DNA of 64,000 nucleotides, taken from IMG/VR virus record IMGVR_UViG_3300027896_000017, positions 1 through 64,000 of that record; one strand, given 5' to 3'. Below the pieces are notes generated by a model. That model ran no database searches and was not told the DNA's origin. It saw nothing but the letters and a program-made list of their open reading frames with translations. This DNA comes from a virus. Of this stretch, positions 29,546 to 39,415 are shown one piece after another. Made by a program: the position numbers and the translations under genes. Every line of letters begins with the position of its first letter. Within the stretch, counting starts at the first letter, position 1.

Positions 29546-30022
29546 ATGGAAAATAAAGAAATGGAATTTAAAAGACAGAGTGATTATAGTAAATTTAAAA
29601 GACCAAGAGTGCTACATGGATATACTATCATCATTCAGTCAGGCTGTGGTAAGTTACACGTGACTGTTAATTTTAGCGGAGCTTATCCAATGGAAGTTTA
29701 TGCAAGAAGCAGCACCTCTGGCGGATGTGAAGCAAATGTAAATTGTATTGGAAGACTCATTTCCAAGATGCTCCAATTTGGTACCCCTATAGAAGAGGTA
29801 TTGGATCAGTTGCATTCAGTTAAATGCCCTACTGCCATGAAATCAAAAGATACTAAAATTATTATTGAAGAACTTGAAGATCAACCTGTTCATATCAAAT
29901 CATGTTCTGATGCTATAGGAAGGGCTATAGAAACAGCCATGAACATGATGGGTACTGTAGAAACAAAACCTCCGGATATTAATAAAAATATTCCAAACAA
30001 TGTTGAGCCCAAACATGCCTAA
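29546..30022 (+). CDS. TSCPD-domain protein
   Basis: 158 residues. GYTIIIQSGCGKLHVTVNF, SSTSGGCEANVNCIGRLISKMLQFGTPIEEVLDQLHSVKCPTA is the TSCPD signature (GC..L.V.., GGC.AN......IS..L..G...E.....L..I.C). This is the zinc-binding C-terminal domain of adenosylcobalamin ribonucleotide reductase, found here alone, so its partner is unknown. GC-richer than its surroundings. The stop overlaps the thioredoxin-like gene. Confidence 0.85.
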   Translation: MENKEMEFKRQSDYSKFKRPRVLHGYTIIIQSGCGKLHVTVNFSGAYPMEVYARSSTSGGCEANVNCIGRLISKMLQFGTPIEEVLDQLHSVKCPTAMKSKDTKIIIEELEDQPVHIKSCSDAIGRAIETAMNMMGTVETKPPDINKNIPNNVEPKHA

Positions 30023-30329
30023 TCATACTGTGGGATATATTCAAGATATAATCCATTCTAATAAAGGGTTTTTTTTGCTTGTTTTTACGTCACCTAATTG
30101 TTCACATTGTTATGGAATTGAATCGAGAATGGGATTTTTAAAAACAGAATTTAATGCTAAATTAATAATTGTTAATGCGGATGAAAATAGATTGTTAGCA
30201 GAACAATATCTGGTGGAAAATTTGCCTACAGTTTTAATATATAAAAAAAATGATCTTATAGATTGCATAGTGGGGCACAATCCAATATCGAGATATTTTT
30301 CAAAATTAAATATTGCAATTAATAATTAA
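30000..30329 (+). CDS. Thioredoxin-like protein
   Basis: 109 residues (or 104 from the ATG at 30015). TSPNCSHCYGIESRM holds a CxxC active site (CSHC), followed by the VNADENRLLAEQY strand and the cis-proline loop NLPTVLIY. Thiol-disulfide exchange is expected. Overlap with the TSCPD gene suggests the pair supports ribonucleotide-reductase-like redox chemistry (inference). Confidence 0.88.
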   Translation: MLSPNMPNHTVGYIQDIIHSNKGFFLLVFTSPNCSHCYGIESRMGFLKTEFNAKLIIVNADENRLLAEQYLVENLPTVLIYKKNDLIDCIVGHNPISRYFSKLNIAINN

Positions 30330-30347
30330 ATTTAGTATATTTAATTT

Positions 30348-30574
30348 AAGGTTCTTTGAAGACTATGAATATGGGGGGATGTTCCGTCCTCTCTTCATTT
30401 TACTATTTTCCATTTTTCTTTCTCCATCTTAAATGATGGGGAGTATGGGAATGCCTTGAAAAATGGAAAATAGTGCGTCGGGGACTGGAGGCGCCAACCG
30501 GTACCTTTAGCACAACCTCGGGCCCGCCTGGTAGATATAATAGGCGCACGCACTCAATCAAGTTCAAAGACCTT
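30348..30574 (+). ncRNA. Closed structured RNA A
   Basis: AAGG-TTCTTTGAA (30348-30360) pairs with TTCAAAGA-CCTT (30563-30574). A perfect 17-bp helix joins ACTATTTTCCATTTTTC to GAAAAATGGAAAATAGT. AACCGGTAC and GGAATGCCTTG recall the paired 3' and 5' ends of 23S (AACCGGTACTAA and GGATGCCTTGG). The rRNA link is tentative. Confidence 0.68.
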
Positions 30575-30761
30575 ATTCACTTAGAGGAAGCGCTCTATGT
30601 TTCGTAGAGCATTATTGTTTCCTGCCTTCTTAGCTCGCCCTGCGGGCTTCACTAAGAAGGAGGTTAACTGCAGCTCTAACATGGACCTCATCCAGGGGCT
30701 GTGAACTCTGTGAGCTGGAAGTTTTAATAACCTTCCTATTCATTCTTCAGTAAGTGGATAA
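30573..30761 (+). ncRNA. Closed structured RNA B, PTC-like strings
   Basis: TTATTCACTTA (30573-30583) pairs with TAAGTGGATAA (30751-30761). Hairpins GCTCTAT/GTAGAGC, CCTTCTTAG/CTAAGAAGG and GGAGGTTA/TAACCTTCC. Within the last, CATCCAGGGGCTG (12 of 13 with 23S CATCCTGGGGCTG, about nt 2528-2540) is followed by GAGCTGG and GTTTTA, as in 23S GAGCTGGGTTTA. A copy of the H91-H93 region is inferred. Confidence 0.66.
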
Positions 30762-30797
30762 AGCCTGACATGTTAAAGTGTCAGGCTTTTTTTTTAT
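30761..30797 (+). terminator. Terminator
   Basis: AAGCCTGACA (30761-30770) pairs with TGTCAGGCTT (30779-30788), then nine T. Confidence 0.88.
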
Positions 30798-30848
30798 CGT
30801 AAAAAAAAATAATTTATCAAAAAAACCTTTAATTTATAAGGAGCTTTC

Positions 30849-31226
30849 ATGAGTCCAGAACAATTTAATATAATTCTTAATCGTAGAATTGATTTAATTA
30901 AAAAAGTATTATCAGCAAAAGAAAAAGAATACGCTTGCCATAATGATAGATTGCATAATTTTAATAGAGCGGGAATGGCGCTTAATATTAGCAGAGAACA
31001 AGCATTAATGGGCATGATGATCAAGCATTTTATATCTATCCTTGATATGATAGAATACAATAAGAAATTAACAGTTGAATTGGTAGAGGAAAAAATAGGC
31101 GATACTATTAATTATCTTATTTTACTCGAAGCGTCATTTAAAGAAACAATTGAAAATACCGCTTGGGTTGAAGAGGCTGAGAACAATAGTTTATTAAATT
31201 CAAATAAAAAAAAGACCTCCAAATAG
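30849..31226 (+). CDS. Helical protein, nucleotide-modification-associated-like
   Basis: 125 residues, AAGGAG site. The pattern RR..LIKKVLSAKEKEYACHNDRLHNFNRAGMALNISREQALMGMMIKHFISILDMI...KIGDTINYLILLEASF matches a phage helical family that I recall as nucleotide-modification-associated domain 1, MazG-like in fold. A role in nucleotide pools is possible. Confidence 0.78.
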   Translation: MSPEQFNIILNRRIDLIKKVLSAKEKEYACHNDRLHNFNRAGMALNISREQALMGMMIKHFISILDMIEYNKKLTVELVEEKIGDTINYLILLEASFKETIENTAWVEEAENNSLLNSNKKKTSK

Positions 31227-31242
31227 GAGGTCTTTTTTTTTA
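31205..31242. terminator. Bidirectional terminator
   Basis: GACCTCC/GGAGGTC flanked by A-run and T-run. It separates the plus-strand small genes from the converging minus-strand tail operon. Confidence 0.9.
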
Positions 31243-31256
31243 GCTATTAAATATTA

Positions 31257-32069
31257 TTAAAGATTAGAAGGAATATTATTTTGATCCGATACAATATTAA
31301 GATCGGCAATATTAGTACCTTTAACATATCCGACCGTATCAGATGTAAGAATGGGCCTACAACGAACAAATTCCATATTTACAGATTCTGTAAGAACGTT
31401 CATATTGGCCGATATTCCCAAATTATATGTGCTGATACTGCATCCTTCAAAATAAGTCTGACCAACCGTATCTGTCTGTTGGTCTTTAAAGAAAAATGCT
31501 AAACCGACAGGTTGATCAAAAAATGAAGAAGCCAAGTTCATTGCTAAATTGCCAGAGCTTATATTGGCCATTTTTTGATAAGCCTCTTCGCCATTAGAAT
31601 CATAATAAGGGTTGGAAATAAATTGAGCATACTTCTTGGATTGAGAAGAATAATCATGCGCAACCTCACCCATATATAATGCTTTCATCATACTGGGGCC
31701 ATCAAAGAATACTCTGCTCAAACTAATGCCGCCAACAGTTCTTCCTGGAATAATATAACTAAGTTTAGATCCTATTTCAAATATTCTACTTAAAGGCTTA
31801 TTTAAACTTATCTGAGCAGTTTCGACCAATCCTATAGGGACTATACGAAAACCTGCCGTCCCCTGCCCAGCCTTATTAAGATCTGCAGGACCTGCGGCTA
31901 TCAGAACGGTTCCAGCCTCTACTATATCATGAATACCAATAGAATCTTTGGTTTGAATACCCTGAGGAGATATATAGGCTTGAGAAACATGCTTATCTTC
32001 CCATTCCCAGCCCCCACTATGATCTATCATTTCTTGAAGATTTACTTTCTGAGTAGATTCGTCACTCAT
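31257..32069 (-). CDS. Probable tail tube protein
   Basis: 270 residues, last gene of the tail operon and directly downstream of the sheath gene, the standard place for the tube. GGAGG site at its start (ATGGATCC side). Beta-rich with motifs such as SLSRVFFDGPSMMKALYMGE and VGLAFFFKDQQTDTVGQTYFEGCSISTYNLGISAN, as in tube proteins of giant myoviruses. Forms the inner tube through which DNA passes. Identified mainly by context. Confidence 0.75.
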   Translation of the reverse strand: MSDESTQKVNLQEMIDHSGGWEWEDKHVSQAYISPQGIQTKDSIGIHDIVEAGTVLIAAGPADLNKAGQGTAGFRIVPIGLVETAQISLNKPLSRIFEIGSKLSYIIPGRTVGGISLSRVFFDGPSMMKALYMGEVAHDYSSQSKKYAQFISNPYYDSNGEEAYQKMANISSGNLAMNLASSFFDQPVGLAFFFKDQQTDTVGQTYFEGCSISTYNLGISANMNVLTESVNMEFVRCRPILTSDTVGYVKGTNIADLNIVSDQNNIPSNL

Positions 32070-32108
32070 TGGATCCTCCTAATTTTAGTTTTTATCATTT
32101 AGTTAAAT

Positions 32109-34739
32109 TTAACGCGTTTTAACAAGTAAAGTAATATCATAATAATTCCCAGCAATAAAAGCTGTTGCCGTAAGGAAGAAATTAATCTTATCATCAATGA
32201 CCGCATCTCGTTCTATTTTATCCACTGTAAGTTTGGCTATAATGCCATCAGTAACCAATTTGGTGCAAACGATTGAACAGACCTGGCCTAAAAACTTAAA
32301 AAGATTGGGATCGTTAATATTATAACGCCCAACATAAGGGGCTACAGCCGATCTTACCGTTTTAGCGCAAACGTCAGCCTGTTTAGTGATCGATCTTTCA
32401 CGATACTGTACTGCGTCCATATTGGTTGTAAGATCATGCCTGGAGCGAATGGTGGGAGTTATAGTGGCATCCTGAATCATGATGTCTACGCCGCCTCCGC
32501 CTATTTCATCAAGCTGAGCTTTTCTGAAATATGTATTAGTACCCAGCTGGATATTAGAAAGGCCAGGTATGCTGAAAGGCATATTAGTAAGCGACTGAGA
32601 AACTATAACCCCACCATCCATACCACAAACTGAAGCGGCAATAAAATATGGAGGCACAAGCAAGTTTTCATTGCCATAACTGGCAGAGAACCATCCAGGC
32701 CACACCATACCTACGCGCCTATTACCATATTTGATTGACCCTCCACGATTGGCCTGATCATCCTTGCGGCCACTCTCAAATTTAAAGGAAGGAGTAGTTA
32801 CGGCATCACCAACATAATCAGTATTTACGGTAGTAACCACTGTAGGAGTAGACGTAACTGTAGCTGTGGTAATATAAGCAGTTACACTATAAATCTGAAC
32901 TTTATCTCCAGTAGTGAGACCAGCGCTAAGAGGATTAAATGAACCATGGAGTGTTATTACTCCAGTATCTTTATTAATACTTCCGGTATCATTGCCCATA
33001 AGATAAATGTCATCTAAATCATAACAAATAACACCTATTCTTTCATGGGCTTCGTATGGCTCCGACTGTTCATCACAATAGGCGCCAATAATACCATTAA
33101 CGCCGGCATCAGTGGTGCCAAAGCAATGACTATAAACATCAAAAAGCTTAAGTTCCTCAAGAGCATTTTCATATTCAGTAGCAAGACTGTCTGAGGAATC
33201 AACATTGACTCCATAACAAACTTTACCACCGGAGCGGCCAAAAATAATATTCATCATAAAAGCCAATTCATTGCGAGGATCTATAGTCTGATCATCTGAA
33301 CGGACCCAAGCGTCACGTATATCTTTAACGCTGGTTATACGTTTTACAACATTATGTTCCTCAGAACGAATTGCCCTGAAATCGCTAATTATTTCAGTTG
33401 TTACCATAGGCTGCCATGCTTGAATAAAATCGCCAGTGGCAATGGGCGTATCGCCTGAGACCCCAGATCGATTCATAGCAGTTATGGTTGTAATAGTATA
33501 ATAAGTTCCATCAAATGAAATGGTGTCGATTGCATATATTCTTTTATAAGTAGTATCTCTTTCTTCTGCAGAACTTGCGGTATTAGCAGCAGTAATTATA
33601 AACAAATCACCCTTATTTAACGCAGGAACATCGTTATCGCTTGGCGCAGGTGTTGTAGAGGTCGTAGTGGGAAGAGTTATTGTCTTGGGAATTTTGAATG
33701 AAGTTTTAGTTGAAGAAACACTGGATATTTTAACACCAACATTGCCATGGAGTCTTTTTAAACCGTAACTCTGAGAAAAACCCACCAATCTGTTAATGCT
33801 GTAAGAATAAAGCTGAATAGTGGATCCAATACTGGTTGCAAAAGCCTTATATTTCAGATAATCACTATCAGCATGCCCAGCACCAAGGGCTTCTGTATTA
33901 AATCTTAAAGTATGTTTATTTATAATCGCGGTTACTGTTGCCAGTTCGGGATCATTAATAGATCCAGATATGGCAAGACTAGAAAGAGATATAATATCTC
34001 CAACCTTTACTTTAGCTGCGATAAAATCAGCAGAAGCATCGTATAACACTTCAGGATAATTAGGAAGATCATTACTGGCGCATCCAACAATAATCTTATC
34101 CCCATCAGTAATATCTACACTATAAGCTTTTGATAAAAATATTTTGGTTTCATCATTACCAATAGAACCTATAATGCCAACATCAAGCCAACTTGAGCCT
34201 GAATGTATAAAAACTCTTTGTCCAGGTTTCAATTGAGCGGTAACTATTGCTCCGCCAATAATTGAAATAATATTAAGACTTGTTGCTGATATGGTTACGT
34301 CACCAGTAGTAAGGACGGCATTATAATACGGAAGTATGGCCTGACAAGAACCCGCTACCTTTTCAGTATTGGGAAGAACATACATTTCATCTCTGGCTAT
34401 AGCCACACCATTAGAAGAAAAATCCGTTGAGTCCAAAGCAAGATCTATTTGACCAACAAGACTATTTGCATAAGCCGCAGGAGGGTAAAAATCAAATGCC
34501 CTTTTTCCAGCAATAGATTCATTATAAACTACTTTATTACTTGTCCCCCATAAAAGATCAGTAGTATGATCGGCATCGTCTTTCTGGCCAATGCCATAAA
34601 AAGTGCCCAACGATTGTTTGTTATATACGTCGTATGCGGTAGCCACAGCAACCGATGGTAAACTTTCAACTGCAACAGCTCCAGGCGAAACAACAAATTG
34701 CTGTCTGACTGATACGTTTGGACCCTGATAGGTACCCAT
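32109..34739 (-). CDS. Contractile tail sheath protein
   Basis: 876 residues. The N-terminus GTYQGPNVSVRQQFVVSPGAVAVESLPSVAVATAYDVY and the C-terminal domain (RSITKQADVCAKTVRSAVAPYVGRYN...LFLTATAFIAGNYYDITLLVKTR) are typical of sheath subunits, which exchange C-terminal strands between neighbours. The central 500 residues are the variable surface domains, large for the family. AAGGAGAA site before ATG. The flanking tube gene supports the call. Confidence 0.9.
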   Translation of the reverse strand: MGTYQGPNVSVRQQFVVSPGAVAVESLPSVAVATAYDVYNKQSLGTFYGIGQKDDADHTTDLLWGTSNKVVYNESIAGKRAFDFYPPAAYANSLVGQIDLALDSTDFSSNGVAIARDEMYVLPNTEKVAGSCQAILPYYNAVLTTGDVTISATSLNIISIIGGAIVTAQLKPGQRVFIHSGSSWLDVGIIGSIGNDETKIFLSKAYSVDITDGDKIIVGCASNDLPNYPEVLYDASADFIAAKVKVGDIISLSSLAISGSINDPELATVTAIINKHTLRFNTEALGAGHADSDYLKYKAFATSIGSTIQLYSYSINRLVGFSQSYGLKRLHGNVGVKISSVSSTKTSFKIPKTITLPTTTSTTPAPSDNDVPALNKGDLFIITAANTASSAEERDTTYKRIYAIDTISFDGTYYTITTITAMNRSGVSGDTPIATGDFIQAWQPMVTTEIISDFRAIRSEEHNVVKRITSVKDIRDAWVRSDDQTIDPRNELAFMMNIIFGRSGGKVCYGVNVDSSDSLATEYENALEELKLFDVYSHCFGTTDAGVNGIIGAYCDEQSEPYEAHERIGVICYDLDDIYLMGNDTGSINKDTGVITLHGSFNPLSAGLTTGDKVQIYSVTAYITTATVTSTPTVVTTVNTDYVGDAVTTPSFKFESGRKDDQANRGGSIKYGNRRVGMVWPGWFSASYGNENLLVPPYFIAASVCGMDGGVIVSQSLTNMPFSIPGLSNIQLGTNTYFRKAQLDEIGGGGVDIMIQDATITPTIRSRHDLTTNMDAVQYRERSITKQADVCAKTVRSAVAPYVGRYNINDPNLFKFLGQVCSIVCTKLVTDGIIAKLTVDKIERDAVIDDKINFFLTATAFIAGNYYDITLLVKTR

Positions 34740-34781
34740 GTTATTCTCCTTATAAAAAGTGAAAAATTTATCTTAAATTAT

Positions 34782-35720
34782 CTATTTCGTAGTATTGTTC
34801 GGAACTTCCATTTTTAAATGTAATGAACTCCATAATAAATTATATTCAATATTACTTTTTGATTCCGGCGCAACCCATGGTACAGGTTGATTATTTATAT
34901 CATGAGTTTCAAGTTTTAAAGTATGATTATCCGTTATTTCTTTTACAGTATATAATTGGGCATTATCATCATCTTTAAATCTAATATAATACCAGCCTTT
35001 ATTCAACTCTTGTTCAAGCAATCTTGGGTTATTATCAGGATCAATCCCAAAATTCTGAGTAGTATCGACAAGAACATCCGAATCTTTGATAACACTTCCT
35101 TTATCAGATAGTGGAGCATCTGTACTTGATTTATCAGTTTGATATATTGTAGCAGATTTCCACACTTTAGGTTCTCGAAGTGGCTTTATCCACCCCATTT
35201 GCAATGATACAAAAATCCTAACTGTTACTTCCCATCTTCGTATTTCAGTATCTTTAACCACAGGCACTTCAGGACCGATATCGAGATGGTATAAATTTCT
35301 AACAAAACTAAGATTATCTATAATACCATGTCTGTCGGCCTGAAGCATAACAGCTATATAATTGGCCAAACTTGAAGCTTCAGCACTTTCCTTGGAGCCA
35401 CATATTATGTTCATTGTACCATTGGCTATGGCAACATATTGTGGATTCAGGAAAGTATTGGCCTCGGCACCTTTTAAATTATCGAGAATCCTATTATCAA
35501 ATTGAAAACCTCCTCGTTCAACCACTACAAATGGGGCACTCATTGGTTTTTCATTATCTATTACAAATGGAGCGCATATCCTGATAAAACTCTTTCTATC
35601 ATCAGGATCCCATCTATACTCGGATGGAGTTATTTCCGGATTCTTAAAAATCCATTGTAAATAACTTAATAGGCCATCCATTATGGCTGAAACAGGAAAA
35701 TTTATCATTGGCGCTGGCAT
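34782..35720 (-). CDS. Tail completion/terminator-like protein
   Basis: 312 residues from the ATG of MPAPMINF, because AAGGG lies upstream of it; a start 8 codons earlier has none. ICAPFVIDNEKPMSAPFVVVERGGFQF and the ADRHGIIDNL...DIGPEVPVVKDTEIRRWEVTVRIFVSLQMGW region look like a neck or tail-terminator protein. Its place next to the sheath supports this. No exact family recognised. Confidence 0.7.
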   Translation of the reverse strand: MPAPMINFPVSAIMDGLLSYLQWIFKNPEITPSEYRWDPDDRKSFIRICAPFVIDNEKPMSAPFVVVERGGFQFDNRILDNLKGAEANTFLNPQYVAIANGTMNIICGSKESAEASSLANYIAVMLQADRHGIIDNLSFVRNLYHLDIGPEVPVVKDTEIRRWEVTVRIFVSLQMGWIKPLREPKVWKSATIYQTDKSSTDAPLSDKGSVIKDSDVLVDTTQNFGIDPDNNPRLLEQELNKGWYYIRFKDDDNAQLYTVKEITDNHTLKLETHDINNQPVPWVAPESKSNIEYNLLWSSLHLKMEVPNNTTK

Positions 35721-35807
35721 TGTATTATCCCTTGATTCTTTCAAAGAACCATATGATCATGTTTAATTTTATTATATCATTCATGGTAAACAATTTCAAC
35801 AAGGTAT

Positions 35808-38800
35808 TTATTTTGTTTTGATTAATAAATCTTTTATATAAAAAAACGCATCTTTAGCTGGATAAAATGCCTGATCATTTTTTTTAACAAACTCTTGCCC
35901 CCATGGTTCAAATTGATTTGATCGCAAAAGATTTTTTGATTTTAATAAATTAGTATTGTAATGATATCCAAATAATTCAGGATTAGATAAGCCCCATAAT
36001 ATTATACCTGGAATAATCTGAGGCATGGTGTTTACCATATGTTGAAGAAAATTATCCACTGAAATCCATGTATAGCATTTTGAAATTTTATCTTGCAAAT
36101 CTTTTAATGAATAATCAAAACAATATTCGTCCATATTATCTAATGGTTTTTCATTTTTAGAACCTATTTGAACAAGTTTATATCCAAGGGGTTTTATCAT
36201 TGCGATTAATTCATTCCAATATGGATAACTCTTGGGGTGATCATCTTTGTGACTATAAGGACTTATTATTATTTCATTTTCAGAACCATATTTAATGATA
36301 TCTTTTGATCCAAATTTGCCGCGAACAGGCTCTCCAGATAATTGATAGATTTGTTTATAAGCCCACGCAATACCTTTGTTCCAATTATTATTTGCCATAA
36401 ATTTATAAATATTATAGTTATCTATATTTTTAAGCAACATTTTAGATTCAGCTATTGAGGCCAATTTAATATCTGGAATGTCTTTAAAAACTTCAGGAAA
36501 AGTAACAAAGAAAATATGAGTTTTATTTTTATATTTTTCAAAATATAATGGCAGGACACTTTTAAAAGCAAAATGATCGCCAAGACCATGTTCTAATACA
36601 ACAAAAGAATAGTCATTTAATTTAACCCCCGACTCTGTCATTTTTTTTAAAAATACGCGCTCGTCATTGGATGCATATTCTTTTGTCTTATTAATATAAC
36701 TATTGTCTCTATTGCCTCCGGTATTATCGCGCAAATGCCACGTAATAGCGCTTGGATCAAAAATATTTGTATAACCCTTTTTAGTCATATTGTAAGTTAA
36801 CATCGTTTCTTCTCTATGGCATATTGGCGATAATTCACGCGAGTATTCAGCTATAGATTTTCTATAAATAAATGTGCTGTGAAGATGATCGACAATTTTA
36901 GGCTGAGAATTTTTAGGATACATATACCACTGTTCGTTTGCTCCAAGAAAAATATCTTCAATTTTATTAGATGCTATAGAAGACGGCGACATAATACCAT
37001 TTCCATCTATTACGCATCCCCCGACAGCGCCCGTCTTATCGGTTACATGTTTTAATAGTTTTTCAAGTACATCATATTCGGGAACCCCATCGTCATCAAC
37101 TCTCCACAAAAATTCTGTTTTAGCTTTTTGGATTGATGATATATGATTTGTAACCCAACTGGTACTATTAGAAAAAACAACTTCCCATGATATTCCCTTA
37201 GCGGATATAATTGAAAAAATATGGGAATATAATGGATCTTTTCTTAAATCTTTATGTTCGCCATCATCATAAATTATTAAATGTTTGGGCTTAACAGTTT
37301 GATTTGCTATAGCCATTAAAGTCAATGGTAGTGTGGTATGATATCTATTTTTAGTTAAAATTACACAAGTTACATCAGTATTTGTTTTCTTATATTTATT
37401 TCTTAAAATTTCTAAATTTCTTTTAAAAATGTCGCTCCATCCAGGTAAATTATTAACTGTAGCTTCGGCTTCATGATATAAGGGAAATTGAGTAGTCCAG
37501 CGACCATTTTCTATATATGGCTTATCATCAATCGGAACTCTAATTAATTCTAAGCCAACTAATTTAACCCTCATGCAATAATCGATATCTTCACTCGATC
37601 CTGGAGAAAATATTTCATCTAAAAGCCCAACAGAATTGATTGTTCTTTTAGATATCATTACACAGAAAAAAATAAGAAAATCAATATCTATTTCACTGTT
37701 ATGTACACAAACAGTCCCAGTAACACCGCATTTATCATTATTTATAAACGGCTCATTCAAACATTTTAACCAACGATCTTTTTCCCAATAATCAAGAATT
37801 CTGCAATCATTATTTAATAAAACAACATAATCCCCAGATGAAGATGTTATGCCAGTGTTAATGGCTTTAGGATAACCTATCGGTTCTGAAAAATCCAATA
37901 ATTTAAAAGAAGGCCCCAGCGATTTTACATATTCTTGCGTGCCATCAGTACAACCATTGGCAACTACTATTATTTCTATACTTTCATTTAATGTGGTATT
38001 TTTGATTATACTTTCACAACATGGTTTAAGGCATGTTTCTAAATTATTAAACGTAGGTATAATAATGGAAAATTTTATGTTATTTTTTACAAATTTATCA
38101 TCAATCCATTTCATTAATATAAGACTAAAACCGTTATCTTGAGGTGTTTTGTATATTATATTATTTTCGGTTAAGTATAAATATTCAAATCCTGGAAAAT
38201 CTTTTTCTGTTAATCTATGCAATTTATGATGTGGACCATATCCGCCAGGCGTTTCATTATATGGTGTAGTGGTAAGCAGACATTTACAATGTTGTTTTAG
38301 TCGTTGTGCCAATTCTTTACCGTTTTCAATATGTTCTAAAAATTCAAAAGCTATGATCGTATCATATTGTTCAAACTTAAAATCATTAACATTGGCTTTT
38401 TGAAATTTTACACCAGGAATATCTCCAAAATTTTTTATAGCATAATCTATAATATTTTGATCATAATCAATTCCGGTATAATCTAAATTTGGAATATCTT
38501 TAAAAAATCTTAATCCATATCCGTAACTACAACCTAATTCTAAAATCTTGGATCCATAAATATTTCTACTACACCATTCATATCTAATCTTTTCTTTTGG
38601 ATTTATATTATCATTTTTTCCAAATACAGCTCTTTCTCCATTATTTCCAAATTTAAATTGATCATTATATCGATCTTGTAATATTTTACGATTTCTTTCA
38701 ATTATATCATTCCAATTTGGAATTTCATGACAAGTAATACCAGCTCTATGATATAAAGGAAAAGTACTAATCCATTGCCCATTTTTAATATAAGGTGTTT

Positions 38801-39353
38801 CTCCTACAGGGACCCTAACAAGTTTAAAACCAGCCCTAATTGTTTTCATACAAAAATCAGTATCTTCACCAGCCCCAGGAGTAAATGCTTCATCTAAATC
38901 TCCTATTAAATCAAACATTGATCTTGGAATCATTACACAACAAAAAGTTAAAACATATGCACCAGCCGCTGAACACCAATTCATTACCGACCCAGTAATT
39001 CCGCATTTTTTATTTTTTATAAATGGACCATTAAGGGTTTCTATCCATTTATTTTTTTCCCAATAATCAAGAATAGTGCAATCGTTATTAAATAAAACAA
39101 TATATTCACCTAAAGCTATTTTAAGTCCAGAATTTATGGCCTTAGGATATCCTATAGCTTCAGGAAAATCTAGTAGTTTAAATTGTGGGCCTAATGACTT
39201 TATATAATCTTGAGTTCCATCAGTACAACCATTAGCAACTATTATTATTTCAATATCTTCATTTAACGTGGTATTTTTTATTATACTTTCGCAGCATGGT
39301 TTTAAACAATCATTTAAATGTTGAAACGTGGGGATAATAATGGAAAACTTCAA
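35808..39353 (-). CDS. Five-domain glycosyltransferase/methyltransferase
   Basis: 1181 residues. Domain order: GT2 (1-250, FSIIIPTFQHLNDCLKPCCESII, NNDC as DxD-like), SAM methyltransferase (255-410, ILELGCSYGYG, YTGIDYD, FEFLEHIENG), second GT2 (415-650, nearly repeating the first), third GT2-like (655-880, VILTKNRYHTTLPLTLMAI, WRVDDDG), and a GT9/heptosyltransferase-like end (905-1181, LEHGLGDHFAFKSVLPLYFEKY...ISPYSHKDDHPKSYPYW). It lies between sheath and fibre genes. I infer glycosylation of the Ser/Thr-rich fibres, but capsid or host glycan targets are possible. Confidence 0.9.
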   Translation of the reverse strand: MKFSIIIPTFQHLNDCLKPCCESIIKNTTLNEDIEIIIVANGCTDGTQDYIKSLGPQFKLLDFPEAIGYPKAINSGLKIALGEYIVLFNNDCTILDYWEKNKWIETLNGPFIKNKKCGITGSVMNWCSAAGAYVLTFCCVMIPRSMFDLIGDLDEAFTPGAGEDTDFCMKTIRAGFKLVRVPVGETPYIKNGQWISTFPLYHRAGITCHEIPNWNDIIERNRKILQDRYNDQFKFGNNGERAVFGKNDNINPKEKIRYEWCSRNIYGSKILELGCSYGYGLRFFKDIPNLDYTGIDYDQNIIDYAIKNFGDIPGVKFQKANVNDFKFEQYDTIIAFEFLEHIENGKELAQRLKQHCKCLLTTTPYNETPGGYGPHHKLHRLTEKDFPGFEYLYLTENNIIYKTPQDNGFSLILMKWIDDKFVKNNIKFSIIIPTFNNLETCLKPCCESIIKNTTLNESIEIIVVANGCTDGTQEYVKSLGPSFKLLDFSEPIGYPKAINTGITSSSGDYVVLLNNDCRILDYWEKDRWLKCLNEPFINNDKCGVTGTVCVHNSEIDIDFLIFFCVMISKRTINSVGLLDEIFSPGSSEDIDYCMRVKLVGLELIRVPIDDKPYIENGRWTTQFPLYHEAEATVNNLPGWSDIFKRNLEILRNKYKKTNTDVTCVILTKNRYHTTLPLTLMAIANQTVKPKHLIIYDDGEHKDLRKDPLYSHIFSIISAKGISWEVVFSNSTSWVTNHISSIQKAKTEFLWRVDDDGVPEYDVLEKLLKHVTDKTGAVGGCVIDGNGIMSPSSIASNKIEDIFLGANEQWYMYPKNSQPKIVDHLHSTFIYRKSIAEYSRELSPICHREETMLTYNMTKKGYTNIFDPSAITWHLRDNTGGNRDNSYINKTKEYASNDERVFLKKMTESGVKLNDYSFVVLEHGLGDHFAFKSVLPLYFEKYKNKTHIFFVTFPEVFKDIPDIKLASIAESKMLLKNIDNYNIYKFMANNNWNKGIAWAYKQIYQLSGEPVRGKFGSKDIIKYGSENEIIISPYSHKDDHPKSYPYWNELIAMIKPLGYKLVQIGSKNEKPLDNMDEYCFDYSLKDLQDKISKCYTWISVDNFLQHMVNTMPQIIPGIILWGLSNPELFGYHYNTNLLKSKNLLRSNQFEPWGQEFVKKNDQAFYPAKDAFFYIKDLLIKTK

Positions 39354-39415
39354 GAATCCCTCCTGTGATTATTGAATTAAATTGGCCACCATTTATTAAT
39401 ATAATATATTTGTAA

